Positions 1-6,400 of a stretch of DNA of 25,100 nt are shown in pieces (position 1 is the stretch's first letter; each line of letters starts with the position of its first letter). The position numbers and the translations under genes are program-made. The DNA lies in assembly GCA_946616295.1 (NCBI GenBank), contig CAMOIU010000046.1:1-25100 (forward strand), given 5' to 3'. The DNA comes from CAG-791 sp002392385 (GTDB lineage: Bacteria; Bacillota; Clostridia; Lachnospirales; Lachnospiraceae). A model generated the notes under the pieces. That model worked only from the letters and a program-made list of their open reading frames with translations. It ran no database searches and had not been told where the DNA came from.

Positions 1-20
1 GGATTATCAGTAGTTAGTTT

Positions 21-59
21 GGGGCGTCGCATTTTTACAAATGCGACAGCCCCCTTTTT
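21..59 (+). terminator. Rho-independent terminator of a gene left of the window
   Basis: An interrupted hairpin, GGGGC (21-25) and TCGCATTT (27-34) pairing with AAATGCGA (39-46) and GCCCC (49-53), is followed by C and five T. The T-run lies on the right, so it ends a plus-strand transcript arriving from outside the window. Stop codons are present at 11-13 and 15-17, but too little sequence is visible to say which gene ends here. Confidence 0.8.
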
Positions 60-139
60 CAAATCTTTTCAAATTCATCGATTCAGTTGATCGCTCACCG
101 CCGCCGGAGGGACCGGGCGAATCGGAAAGATCAGACGGA

Positions 140-712
140 TCACTTGAAGTATCTCTTCAGCAGGCCCTCAAAGCCCTGGCCGTGTCTGGCCTCGTCGCGG
201 GCCATCTCATGGATGCTGTCATGCAGGGCATCCAGACCCATCTCTTTGCACTTCTTGGCGAATTTGGTCTTGCCTGCGCAGGCTCCGTTCTCAGCCGCGA
301 CGCGGGCCTCAAGGTTGGCCTTGGTGGAAGCAGAGACGACCTCGCCGAGCATCTCGGCATAGCGGGAAGCGTGATCGGCCTCCTCAAAAGCGGCCTGGCG
401 ATAGAAAGCGCCGACTTCCGGATAGCCCTCGCGGATCGCCGCTCTGGACATGGCAAGATACATGCCGACTTCGGAACACTCCCCTGCGAACTCCGCGCGC
501 AGGAAATCCTTCATCTCCTCATCGAGATCAGAGGCGATGCCGATCTTGTGCTCGGAAGCCCAGGTCAGCTCCGCGGTCTCATCCACGGGCTCGAACTTAG
601 CTTTGGGCTGCTTGCAGATGGGGCACTTCCAATCTTCCGGAAGATCCGCAAACTTCACGCCTTCCTTGTCCTCGTCATAGATGTGTCCGCAGACTGTGCA
701 CTTATATTTCAT
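140..712 (-). CDS. Reverse rubrerythrin (N-terminal rubredoxin, C-terminal diiron ferritin-like domain)
   Basis: Probable NAD(P)H-linked peroxide and oxygen reductase of the anaerobe cytoplasm. The 190-residue product opens with a rubredoxin knuckle (CTVCGHIY, then CPICKQP) binding one Fe(Cys)4 site, followed by a four-helix ferritin-like domain with paired carboxylate/His motifs EEADHA and DEARHG as diiron ligands. The rubredoxin-first order is that of clostridial 'reverse' rubrerythrins; classical rubrerythrins have it at the C-terminus. I chose the ATG at 712 because AAGGGAG lies just upstream and the protein then starts directly at the rubredoxin fold; the in-frame ATG at 739 would add nine non-conserved residues. 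It is monocistronic, with its own promoter and a leader dyad (742-774). The family is usually induced by oxygen or peroxide, but I found no convincing PerR box. The electron donor is not identifiable here. Confidence 0.92.
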   Translation of the reverse strand: MKYKCTVCGHIYDEDKEGVKFADLPEDWKCPICKQPKAKFEPVDETAELTWASEHKIGIASDLDEEMKDFLRAEFAGECSEVGMYLAMSRAAIREGYPEVGAFYRQAAFEEADHASRYAEMLGEVVSASTKANLEARVAAENGACAGKTKFAKKCKEMGLDALHDSIHEMARDEARHGQGFEGLLKRYFK

Positions 713-741
713 TTCTTTCTCCCTTCTGTGGCTGATCATTT

Positions 742-774
742 GATTCTCACAGGCTTTAAAGCTCTGCGAGAATC
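742..774 (-). promoter_or_regulatory. Dyad/hairpin at the transcription start of the rubrerythrin gene
   Basis: GATTCTCACAG (742-752) and CTGCGAGAATC (764-774) are complementary over 11 positions with one wobble pair. The 11-base loop contains the palindrome GCTTTAAAGC. The dyad begins directly after the -10 box at 775-780, so it covers the likely start site. It could be a repressor operator or a 5' mRNA-stabilising hairpin; the sequence does not decide between them. Confidence 0.55.
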
Positions 775-804
775 ATTATCCCTGCTCCCGCTCGCATTAG
801 TCAA
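775..804 (-). promoter_or_regulatory. Sigma-A-type promoter of the rubrerythrin gene
   Basis: On the minus strand, -35 TTGACT (799-804) and -10 GATAAT (775-780) are separated by 18 bases. Transcription would start in the dyad just downstream, leaving a leader of roughly 55 bases before the ATG at 712. Confidence 0.6.
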
Positions 805-913
805 ACCTAATTATTGTTGCAGACATCTTACGCCACCGGCTGCCTGCCCCACCGGAAATCCGCCGGCCAGCTGCAGCCCCAGCAGAGAGCCGGCCCTCGC
901 AACATAGTATTTT

Positions 914-943
914 ATTATACCTCTCCCGTATTTACTGTGTCAC
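914..943 (-). promoter_or_regulatory. Possible second promoter overlapping the glycosyltransferase stop codon
   Basis: On the minus strand, GTGACA (938-943) and a perfect TATAAT (914-919) are 18 bases apart, straddling the stop of the glycosyltransferase gene. It would transcribe the 200-base gap toward rubrerythrin. That gap (713-913) otherwise holds GC-rich inverted repeats around GCCGGC and a 25-codon ORF (899-822 region) without a recognisable product. Chance occurrence is possible. Confidence 0.35.
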
Positions 944-2108
944 AACCAGAAAAGACACCCAACTTTTCCAAAAACGCCACCGCCTCCTCTGCCCCGCCGC
1001 AGGCCCGGAAGCTCTCTGAGATCCTGACGGCGTTTTCCCTGTACGAGGGATCAAAGAGGACTTTCGTGACAGCGTCCAAAATATCTTCCTCTGAGATAGA
1101 CTTCAGTTTCACCCCGGCGCCGAGTTCCTCCGTCCTCCTGGCAACAGCCCCCTGCTCGGGCGTCTGCGGGAACAGCACCAGCGGGACCCGGAAGTACAGA
1201 CCTTCGGACGCGGAATTCATACCGCAGTGGGTGATGAAGGCGTCCGCGATCGACAGCACTGCCATCTGGTCCACGGACGCGTGGACCTGCACATTGGCCG
1301 GCAGATCATCGAAGTGCTCCGTGTTGGTCCCCATGGACAGGATGACCTGCCAGTCCGTCTGCCCCAGCACGTGGATGCAGTTGCGGTAGAACTCCCGGTT
1401 CTGGTTCACGGTCCCCATGGAGATGTAGACGGTCTTGTCCGCCGTCTTCGGGTAAGGCTCCGTGACCGGCCGGATCGAAGGCCCGATGAAGTGGTACCGG
1501 TTGGAAAAGGTCTCCGAGCAAGGCTGGAAATAGGAGGATGTATAGACGATCGTGTTCGTCTCGTTGTCATTCTGCACGATATCCAGGATCCCCCTGACCG
1601 GGTATCCTCTCTCCCGCAGGCGCCGGATCTGCCGGTCGATCCTGGGCATGGCCAGGAGCATCTTCACGATATCCCAGGGCGTCTCTTTCATGTATTTGGC
1701 CGAATACCGGTTGAAGGCAAAGGTGGTCGTGGAAGAGACGTACGGGATCCCGTGTTTCATCGCCACGAGCTTGCCCCAGAAGGCCACGGAGTCCGAGACG
1801 ATGACGTCCGGCCGGATCTCCCCGATCTTCTCGGTCGTCATGGCGTCGAGGGCCAGTGTCGAGGAGACGAGCAGCTCCGTCGCGAAGGCCTTGTCCTTGC
1901 CGACCCGGTCCGCGTTCTCCTTGTCCTCCATCTCAAAATCATACCCGTCACACCCGATGAACGTCGCACCGGCCTGTTCGATCTTCTCCCGGAACATCTC
2001 GAAGGAAAAGTAGAATACTTCATGACCGGCGGACGTCAGCGCACGTACGATCCCGAGTGTGGGATTCGTGTGTCCGTGTGCGGGGATGCAGAACCATGCG
2101 ATCCTCAT
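915..2108 (-). CDS. MGT-family (GT1, UGT-like) glycosyltransferase
   Basis: A 397-residue GT-B glycosyltransferase of the macrolide/UDP-glucosyltransferase type, expected to move a sugar from a nucleotide sugar onto a small hydrophobic acceptor. The N-terminus has the Rossmann start and acceptor-site His motif (PAHGHTNP, residues 9-16). The C-terminal donor-binding region contains THCGMNSASEGL followed by VPLVLFPQTPEQ, which matches the family's conserved His/Glu/Gln pattern. Length is normal for MGT enzymes (about 390-430). Its ATG overlaps the TGA of the upstream AbrB-like gene by four bases, so the two are translationally coupled and share the 2358-2386 promoter. Relatives glucosylate macrolides, plant or drug aglycones and lipids; the acceptor cannot be named. 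No efflux or resistance gene is adjacent. Confidence 0.88.
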   Translation of the reverse strand: MRIAWFCIPAHGHTNPTLGIVRALTSAGHEVFYFSFEMFREKIEQAGATFIGCDGYDFEMEDKENADRVGKDKAFATELLVSSTLALDAMTTEKIGEIRPDVIVSDSVAFWGKLVAMKHGIPYVSSTTTFAFNRYSAKYMKETPWDIVKMLLAMPRIDRQIRRLRERGYPVRGILDIVQNDNETNTIVYTSSYFQPCSETFSNRYHFIGPSIRPVTEPYPKTADKTVYISMGTVNQNREFYRNCIHVLGQTDWQVILSMGTNTEHFDDLPANVQVHASVDQMAVLSIADAFITHCGMNSASEGLYFRVPLVLFPQTPEQGAVARRTEELGAGVKLKSISEEDILDAVTKVLFDPSYRENAVRISESFRACGGAEEAVAFLEKLGVFSGCDTVNTGEV

Positions 2109-2323
2109 GACTCTCCTCCCTTCCTGTCTTCAAAAGCCGCGTCAAAAAGCCCCTCGAACGCCCCTTTGTTCGGGATGGCGATCCCGCGCTCCACATCCCC
2201 GAGCAGAAGCAGGGTATCCCCCGGCCTGATCCCAAAGATCTCCCTCGCCTGTTTTGGGATGACGATCTGTCCCTTCTCTCCCACTGTTGCTGTCCAGGCG
2301 TATCTTCCTTCCGGATATGTCAT
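2105..2323 (-). CDS. AbrB/MazE/SpoVT-type DNA-binding regulator
   Basis: A 72-residue swapped-hairpin transcription factor. The core TATVGEKGQIVIPKQAREI plus FGIRPGDTLLLLGD is the standard AbrB N-terminal DNA-binding fold; the remaining ~25 residues are a short unassigned tail. The frame stays open upstream to 2506, but ATG 2323 is preferred: a G-rich Shine-Dalgarno (GGGGGG) sits seven bases upstream, the AbrB domain starts there, and a consensus promoter lies at 2358-2386 inside the longer frame. It is the first gene of a two-gene operon with the glycosyltransferase (ATGA overlap). An inverted repeat on its own -10 box makes autorepression likely. MazE-like antitoxins share this fold, but no toxin gene follows, so a regulator is the better reading. 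Confidence 0.85.
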   Translation of the reverse strand: MTYPEGRYAWTATVGEKGQIVIPKQAREIFGIRPGDTLLLLGDVERGIAIPNKGAFEGLFDAAFEDRKGGES

Positions 2324-2339
2324 TTTCGCACCCCCCTTG

Positions 2340-2364
2340 GTATGATTTGTATAACTAATCATAC
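2340..2364. promoter_or_regulatory. Inverted-repeat operator over the AbrB-like gene's -10 box
   Basis: GTATGATT (2340-2347) and AATCATAC (2357-2364) are perfect 8-base inverted arms separated by nine bases. On the minus strand the upstream arm contains the -10 hexamer TATGAT. A protein bound here would block RNA polymerase. The AbrB-like product of the gene immediately downstream is the obvious candidate binder (inference). Confidence 0.65.
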
Positions 2365-2386
2365 TTCCGGCAGTGTTCCCTGTCAA
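2358..2386 (-). promoter_or_regulatory. Consensus promoter of the AbrB-glycosyltransferase operon
   Basis: On the minus strand, perfect -35 TTGACA (2381-2386), a 17-base spacer and -10 TATGAT (2358-2363). This is among the strongest sigma-A promoter matches in the window. It drives 2323-915 and is overlapped by the inverted repeat. Confidence 0.8.
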
Positions 2387-2453
2387 TAAGAAGAGCCCGC
2401 CTTCAAAGACGATCCCCAGGACCGGGTCCTGCCCTTCCGGAACGCTCATCAAG

Positions 2454-2696
2454 TCACTCCGTAAACTCTGCAAGATCAAGGATACAGGAATTGGTGATAC
2501 TTGCATTCCCTTCCAGGTCCTCGTAGATAGTGACGACGAAGATCCTTTCGGCGGAAGGATCCTCCGTCAGCTCTCCTTTGCAGAGGATCGCATAGTTGGT
2601 CCCGGCCACGACCTGGCTGCCGAGACAGGCAAGGGTGTCCACTCTGCCCCATTGCCAGCAGACCGTTTCGGCCGCTTTCTCATAGGCCGCCTGCAC
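2454..2696 (-). pseudogene. Small cystatin-motif protein, apparently 5'-damaged
   Basis: The 80-codon frame has a GTG first codon (2694-2696) with no clear Shine-Dalgarno. It contains LGSQVVAGTNYAILCKG: QVVAG is the hallmark of cystatin-fold cysteine-protease inhibitors (QxVxG loop). The end (VVTIYEDLEGNASI) looks like the last strands of that fold, as I recall from small proteins of gut Firmicutes. The open frame continues upstream through codons reading VGSALPEEV, which suits the family better than a start at 2696, then meets an in-frame TGA (2733-2735) two codons after an ATG (2739-2741). No signal peptide is encoded. It may be a nonsense-mutated remnant or a short cytosolic form. A weak promoter is at 2757-2785, and the next gene downstream has its own promoter. 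Confidence 0.5.
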
Positions 2697-2756
2697 TTCT
2701 TCCGGCAGCGCAGATCCTACCGGTATTACAAATCATTTCATAACAGGATACACTTC

Positions 2757-2785
2757 ATAATAAGATACTTATCGTGAGTCTCCAA
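2757..2785 (-). promoter_or_regulatory. Possible promoter of the cystatin-motif frame
   Basis: On the minus strand, TTGGAG (2780-2785) and TATTAT (2757-2762) are 17 bases apart. The predicted transcript starts just before the ATG-AAA-TGA mini-frame at 2741, so the damaged 5' end would be transcribed. Confidence 0.35.
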
Positions 2786-2806
2786 GCATCCCGACGGCTT
2801 TTCGCC

Positions 2807-2835
2807 TTGAAAACATGTCAGATTATGATTACAAT
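2807..2835 (+). promoter_or_regulatory. Promoter of the lipoprotein gene
   Basis: TTGAAA (2807-2812), a 17-base spacer and TACAAT (2830-2835). The leader to the ATG at 2896 would be about 54 bases. Confidence 0.55.
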
Positions 2836-2895
2836 CTATCTTGATCGATACACTTGGCCCCCAGGATCCACAGTGTAAACAGAAAGGAGAATAAT

Positions 2896-3288
2896 ATGAA
2901 AAAACTGGCATTAATACTCTCTGTCCTCGCACTTGTCTTCAGCCTCGCCGGCTGCAGTGATGGGGTGAAAGTCGGTGGGTTTTCATCCATGATCTTTGAC
3001 AGTGAAGACTATGATGCGGCTGTCGAAGAGGTCCAGCTCGCCTTCCAGGAGTTTGAAGGCTGTAAGATGAAAGAGATCGGCTATGCCGGCGATCAGGCAG
3101 TCAAAGATGAAGCGCAAGTGCGCGGACTTGCCCCTGAGCAGGTCATCGTGCTGAAGTCCACCTTCACGACAGACAAGGAGGACCATCATAACGGCCTGGA
3201 ACCTGATTACACCTATGAGGATTACCTCTGGATCCTGACGAGGAACACGAGCGTCGAGCCCTGGGAAGTGATAGATCACGGCTATTGA
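2896..3288 (+). CDS. Small secreted lipoprotein, DUF4829-like
   Basis: A 130-residue membrane-anchored lipoprotein of unknown role. The N-terminus MKKLALIL plus a hydrophobic stretch ends in the lipobox LAGC (Cys at about residue 20), so signal peptidase II cleavage and lipid attachment are expected, with the rest outside the membrane. The mature part has a helix-like segment (YDAAVEEVQLAFQEFEGC), then VIVLKSTFTT, YTYEDYLWILTRN and a C-terminal VIDHGY. That closing pattern resembles the DUF4829 proteins common in Clostridia, which I recall as ending ...W.vdDWGY; this is a memory-based match. ATG 2896 follows AAAGGAG by six bases; the upstream in-frame ATG at 2854 would put 14 residues before the signal peptide. 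It stands alone between its promoter and terminator. Confidence 0.8.
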   Translation: MKKLALILSVLALVFSLAGCSDGVKVGGFSSMIFDSEDYDAAVEEVQLAFQEFEGCKMKEIGYAGDQAVKDEAQVRGLAPEQVIVLKSTFTTDKEDHHNGLEPDYTYEDYLWILTRNTSVEPWEVIDHGY

Positions 3289-3336
3289 CGGACTGGCCGC
3301 ACTGAGGAAATGCTCCGCCTTTATACTTACCTGAAG

Positions 3337-3376
3337 AAAAGCCGCTCCCGGCGATCTGATCGGGGCGGCTTTTTTG
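3337..3376 (+). terminator. Rho-independent terminator of the lipoprotein gene
   Basis: GCCGC and CCCG on the left (3341-3350) pair with CGGG and GCGGC on the right (3361-3369), followed by a run of T to 3376. It lies about 50 bases after the stop codon and faces the tRNA terminator. Confidence 0.85.
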
Positions 3377-3407
3377 ATTGTATTCCTGTAAAGCCGCAGA
3401 ATACATA

Positions 3408-3446
3408 AAGAAAAACAGCGTCTGTACGCTTTGTACAAACGCTGTC
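3408..3446 (-). terminator. Rho-independent terminator of tRNA-Gln
   Basis: On the minus strand, ACAGCGT (3439-3445) pairs with ACGCTGT (3415-3421), and an inner TGTAC/GTACA stem extends it. The hairpin is followed by TTTTCTTT. It sits ten bases beyond the tRNA 3' end. Confidence 0.85.
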
Positions 3447-3455
3447 AGATTGGAG

Positions 3456-3527
3456 CAGGGCTAGAAGGATTCGAACCTTCAAATGACGGAGTCAGAGTCC
3501 GCTGCCTTACCGTTTGGCTATAGCCCT
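3456..3527 (-). tRNA. tRNA-Gln (anticodon CTG)
   Basis: A 72-base cloverleaf: acceptor stem AGGGCTA/TAGCCCT, D arm GCC/GGC, anticodon stem GCGGA/TCCGT with loop CTCTGAC (anticodon CTG, reads CAG), T arm GAAGG/CCTTC with loop TTCGAAT. The discriminator base is G, as usual for tRNA-Gln. The 3' CCA is not encoded (CTC follows), so a CCA-adding enzyme is needed. It is a single-tRNA unit with its own promoter and terminator. In most Clostridia glutamine is loaded by GluRS plus GatCAB. Confidence 0.95.
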
Positions 3528-3568
3528 ATATGTATGACCGATTGGGTTTCTCTCGGCTACGAATCAAT

Positions 3569-3597
3569 AGTATATAGGATGTTCTCTGTAAATGCAA
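3569..3597 (-). promoter_or_regulatory. Promoter of tRNA-Gln
   Basis: On the minus strand, TTGCAT (3592-3597), a 17-base spacer and TATACT (3569-3574). Transcription would start about 35 bases before the mature tRNA 5' end. The rest of 3528-3751 holds only a weak plus-strand TATGAT (3678-3683) with no good -35. Confidence 0.7.
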
Positions 3598-3751
3598 GCG
3601 GTTTTTTTATTTTCTGTCAGGCTTCTTTGATCCTGGCTCCGGGAAGATTCCGGATGATGCAGGCGAAGGTTTTATGATATGATTTGTAAGAGGGCGTGCA
3701 CCCTTGCAGGGGCGGCCCGGGATCTGGCTTGTATATACAGAGGAGAGAGAG

Positions 3752-4810
3752 ATGACGATACTTACCGAGGAAAACTGCCGGCAGGCCCTTTTGGGCGGGC
3801 TGCTTCTGGGCGGAGGAGGCGGAGGACGGCTGGCCGACGGTCTCCGGGCCATGGATGATGCCCTGACTTATGCCGATGAGCTGGAGATGGTGGATGTCGA
3901 TGAACTGGGACCCGGGGACGTGGTCGTCACCGTCTCCACAGCGGGAACGGCGTCCGAGTTTGAAGAGGGCCTGACCATCGACCACTGGATGACAGCCCTC
4001 AACAATTTTGCCGAGGCCTGCGGACGGAAACTGGCCGGTTTCATCTCCTGCGAAAACGGGGGCAGCTCCACGGCCAACGGATGGATCCTGTCGGCGCTCA
4101 CCGGTCTTCCCATGGTCGACGCGCCGTGCAGCGGCCGGGCCTGCCCGACGGAAGTCATGGAGAGCATGGGGCTCGAGCTCCTTCCTGACTATGAGACTCT
4201 GCAGACCGCCTGCGGCGGGATGGGTCCGCGGTACGTGGAGACCGTCGTGAAGGGCGCCCTGGCCACGACCACCCAGGTAGTCCGCGCCAGCGCGGCGGCC
4301 GGCAGCGGTATGGTGGCTGTCATCCGCCACCCTGTGAACGCCGCCTATCTCAAGGATCACGCAGCCCCTGGCGCTGTCGCCCAGGCCATCGAGATCGGCC
4401 GCCTCTATGAGGCCTGCCAGCGCCAGGCAAGAGAGACCGGCACCGAAGCGGGATCTCTTTATGTCCGCGCCCTGGAAGACCGCTACGACGCGCGCGTCCT
4501 GATGCGCGGCGTGATCTCCGACTGCTCTCCCCGGACGGAGGGCGGAGACGGCGTCGGCCATCTGGATGTGAAGAGCGCCGAGGACGCGATCACCCTCACC
4601 TTCCGCGATGAGTTCATGTTCGTAAACCGCGGGCAGGAGCGCCTGGCCACCTTCCCTGACCTGATCTGCCTGCTGGATGAGAAGACCGGCAGGCCTGTCA
4701 CCACCGCTGAGGTCAGAGACGGACGCGCGGTCTGCGCCTTGGTCATCCCTAAAGAGAGGCTGATCCTGGGCGCGGGGATGACAAGCGGCAGCGAGGATCT
4801 CTTCGACTGA
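3752..4810 (+). CDS. DUF917 domain protein (S-methyl-thiohydantoin desulfurase/hydantoinase-associated family)
   Basis: A 352-residue cytoplasmic protein matching DUF917 along its whole length. It has the Gly-rich N-terminus ALLGGLLLGGGGGGRLADGL, the GDVVVTVSTAGTAS segment, the ENGGSSTANGW core and VDAPCSGRACPTEVM with conserved Asp/Cys residues. Family members occur with hydantoinases and amidohydrolases, and the superfamily now carries the name S-methyl thiohydantoin desulfurase; the reaction here is unproven. ATG 3752 is chosen because AGGAG lies six bases upstream and the conserved start follows immediately; ATG 3704 would add 16 residues without support. DUF917 genes often sit beside a permease and a hydantoinase or a PucR-type regulator, but here it is alone, bounded by a terminator. 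The substrate is therefore unknown. Confidence 0.88.
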   Translation: MTILTEENCRQALLGGLLLGGGGGGRLADGLRAMDDALTYADELEMVDVDELGPGDVVVTVSTAGTASEFEEGLTIDHWMTALNNFAEACGRKLAGFISCENGGSSTANGWILSALTGLPMVDAPCSGRACPTEVMESMGLELLPDYETLQTACGGMGPRYVETVVKGALATTTQVVRASAAAGSGMVAVIRHPVNAAYLKDHAAPGAVAQAIEIGRLYEACQRQARETGTEAGSLYVRALEDRYDARVLMRGVISDCSPRTEGGDGVGHLDVKSAEDAITLTFRDEFMFVNRGQERLATFPDLICLLDEKTGRPVTTAEVRDGRAVCALVIPKERLILGAGMTSGSEDLFD

Positions 4811-4874
4811 GCCCCTTGAAACACGACACCCCGCCCCCGCCTCTAAACTACGTAAACCACACATCCATACACAC

Positions 4875-4922
4875 AAAAAATTTCCTCAGAGGCCCTTCGT
4901 AAGGGCTTCTGAGGAATTTTTT
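4875..4922. terminator. Bidirectional terminator between the DUF917 gene and trkH
   Basis: A long stem, CCTCAGA..GCCCTT (4884-4897 region) with AAGGGC..TCTGAGG (4901-4914 region), is flanked by six A on the left and six T on the right. Each strand therefore has a hairpin followed by a T-run, ending both convergent transcripts. Confidence 0.9.
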
Positions 4923-4938
4923 GCGTTTGTTTCTCCCC

Positions 4939-6387
4939 TCACCTTGCTTTCTTCCACAGGTCAGGGACCAGGAGGATCAGCAGGGGGTAGAGTTCCAGAC
5001 GTCCTGCCAGCATGTCGAACATGAGGATGTACTTGCTGGGCGTCGAGAAGAAGGCGAAATTCATGGTGGCGCCGACCTTGCTGAGGCCGGGGCCGATGTT
5101 GTTGAAGGTGGCGGCCACTGCCGTGAAGAGGGTCTCCAGGTCACAGTTCTCAAAGACGGTCAGGGCCATGAAGGAGGCCGCGAAGACCGCGACGTAAACG
5201 ACCAGGTAACGCAGGACGCCGTGGACCATCTGGGTATCGGAGGCTTTGCCGTCCATCTTGATGGTGCGGACCTGGCGGGGATGGATGTAGCTGATGATCT
5301 CCCTTTTGGCCGACTTCAGGAGGATCAGGATACGGGACACCTTGATACCGCCGCCGGTGGAGCCCGCGCAGGCGCCTATGAACATGAGGAGGACCAGGAG
5401 GGCGCGGGAGTACTGGGGCCAGCGGTCGAAGTCCTGGGTGGCGTAACCGGTGGTCGTGATGATGCTGCCCACCTGGAAGGCGGCGTGATGGAAGGCCAGG
5501 AAGAAGTTCTCAAACTGCTGGCGGATGTTGATGGCGATGGTGATCACGCTGAAGGCGATGATCAGCAGGTAGGCCCTCACCTCCGTCATGCGGAAGGCTT
5601 CCTTCTTGTCCTTGCTCATGATCAGGAAGTAGTAGGCGTTGAAGTTGACGCCGAACATGATGATGAAGACCGTGATGATCCCCTGCTGCAGGATGGTATA
5701 GCTGGCGCAGCTGTCGGCAAGCACGCCGAATCCGCCGGTACCGGCACTGCCGAAGGAGATGCAGAGGGCATCGAAGATCGGCATGCGGGCGGCCGCCAGG
5801 AAGATGAATTCCGTCACGGTGATACCGAAATAGATGACATAGAGGGCTCTGGCTGTCTCCCTGACCTTGGGGACCAGCTTGCCCACGGAGGGGCCGGGGC
5901 TCTCCGCCCTCATCAGGTGCATGTTGTAGCCGCCGGTCATGGGCATGACGGCCAGGATGAAGACCATGACACCCATGCCGCCCACCCAGTGGGTGAAGCT
6001 GCGCCACAGGAGGCTGGTATGACTCAGGGCCTCCACATCCGCCAGGATGCTGGATCCGGTGGTGGTGAATCCTGAGATCGTCTCAAACAGGGCATCGGTG
6101 AAGCTGGGGATGTCTCCGCACAGGACAAAAGGCGCCGCTCCGAAGACCGACAGGAGGATCCAGCTCAGCGCAACAGCCGCGAAGCCCTCCCGGGTATAGA
6201 AAATGTCTCTCTTGGAGGGCACGTAGGCCATGATACTTCCCAGAACGAAGCAGACCGCCGCGCAGGCCAGATACCACCAGCCCTCCGATTCTCTGTAGAT
6301 GACCGCCGTGATGCAGGGGAGCAGCAGGAAGGCCGACTCAAACCGCAGGACGATGCCGAGTATTCTTCTGATAACACTGTAGTTCAT
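4939..6387 (-). CDS. trkH: TrkH-type potassium uptake membrane subunit
   Basis: A 482-residue inner-membrane K+ translocating subunit of the Trk/Ktr superfamily, with about ten hydrophobic segments forming four M1-pore-M2 repeats. The selectivity-filter loops are visible in order: TTTGSSIL, GSAGTGGFGV, TTTGYATQDF and NNIGPGL. The WVGGMGVMVFILAVMP stretch and the Gly-rich GSTGGGIKVSR gate region are typical. Length is near the usual ~480. It is the last gene of the minus-strand block, 13 bases after trkA, which encodes its cytosolic gating partner, and ends at a bidirectional terminator. Function: Na+- or H+-driven or channel-like K+ import for osmotic and pH balance. Confidence 0.95.
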   Translation of the reverse strand: MNYSVIRRILGIVLRFESAFLLLPCITAVIYRESEGWWYLACAAVCFVLGSIMAYVPSKRDIFYTREGFAAVALSWILLSVFGAAPFVLCGDIPSFTDALFETISGFTTTGSSILADVEALSHTSLLWRSFTHWVGGMGVMVFILAVMPMTGGYNMHLMRAESPGPSVGKLVPKVRETARALYVIYFGITVTEFIFLAAARMPIFDALCISFGSAGTGGFGVLADSCASYTILQQGIITVFIIMFGVNFNAYYFLIMSKDKKEAFRMTEVRAYLLIIAFSVITIAINIRQQFENFFLAFHHAAFQVGSIITTTGYATQDFDRWPQYSRALLVLLMFIGACAGSTGGGIKVSRILILLKSAKREIISYIHPRQVRTIKMDGKASDTQMVHGVLRYLVVYVAVFAASFMALTVFENCDLETLFTAVAATFNNIGPGLSKVGATMNFAFFSTPSKYILMFDMLAGRLELYPLLILLVPDLWKKAR

Positions 6388-6400
6388 ATGTACCCTTCGT

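Noticed and set aside
775..830. A PerR box in front of the rubrerythrin gene
   Set aside because: The AT-rich CAATAATTAGG run only loosely resembles the TTATAATnATTATAA consensus and misses key positions; the better symmetry is the GATTCTC/GAGAATC dyad.
41..907. A 288-codon plus-strand frame over the rubrerythrin gene
   Set aside because: It begins inside a terminator stem, lies antisense to a rubrerythrin with complete metal-binding motifs, and shows no family pattern.
2324..2506. A longer AbrB-like protein starting at 2506 or 2449
   Set aside because: The extra frame contains a consensus promoter and inverted repeat, shows no similarity to a known domain, and the Shine-Dalgarno fits ATG 2323.
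2733..2735. Selenocysteine or tryptophan recoding of the TGA in the cystatin-motif frame
   Set aside because: No SECIS-like hairpin is seen directly downstream, other genes here use TGA as normal stops (for example AbrB-glycosyltransferase), so nonsense mutation is simpler.
3528..3751. A riboswitch before the DUF917 gene
   Set aside because: No stable multi-stem structure or known aptamer core is visible; the stretch is the tRNA promoter plus AT-rich DNA and a weak TATGAT.
3617..4876. A 419-codon minus-strand frame over the DUF917 gene
   Set aside because: It has no Shine-Dalgarno or recognised motifs, while the plus-strand DUF917 protein is recognisable along its length.
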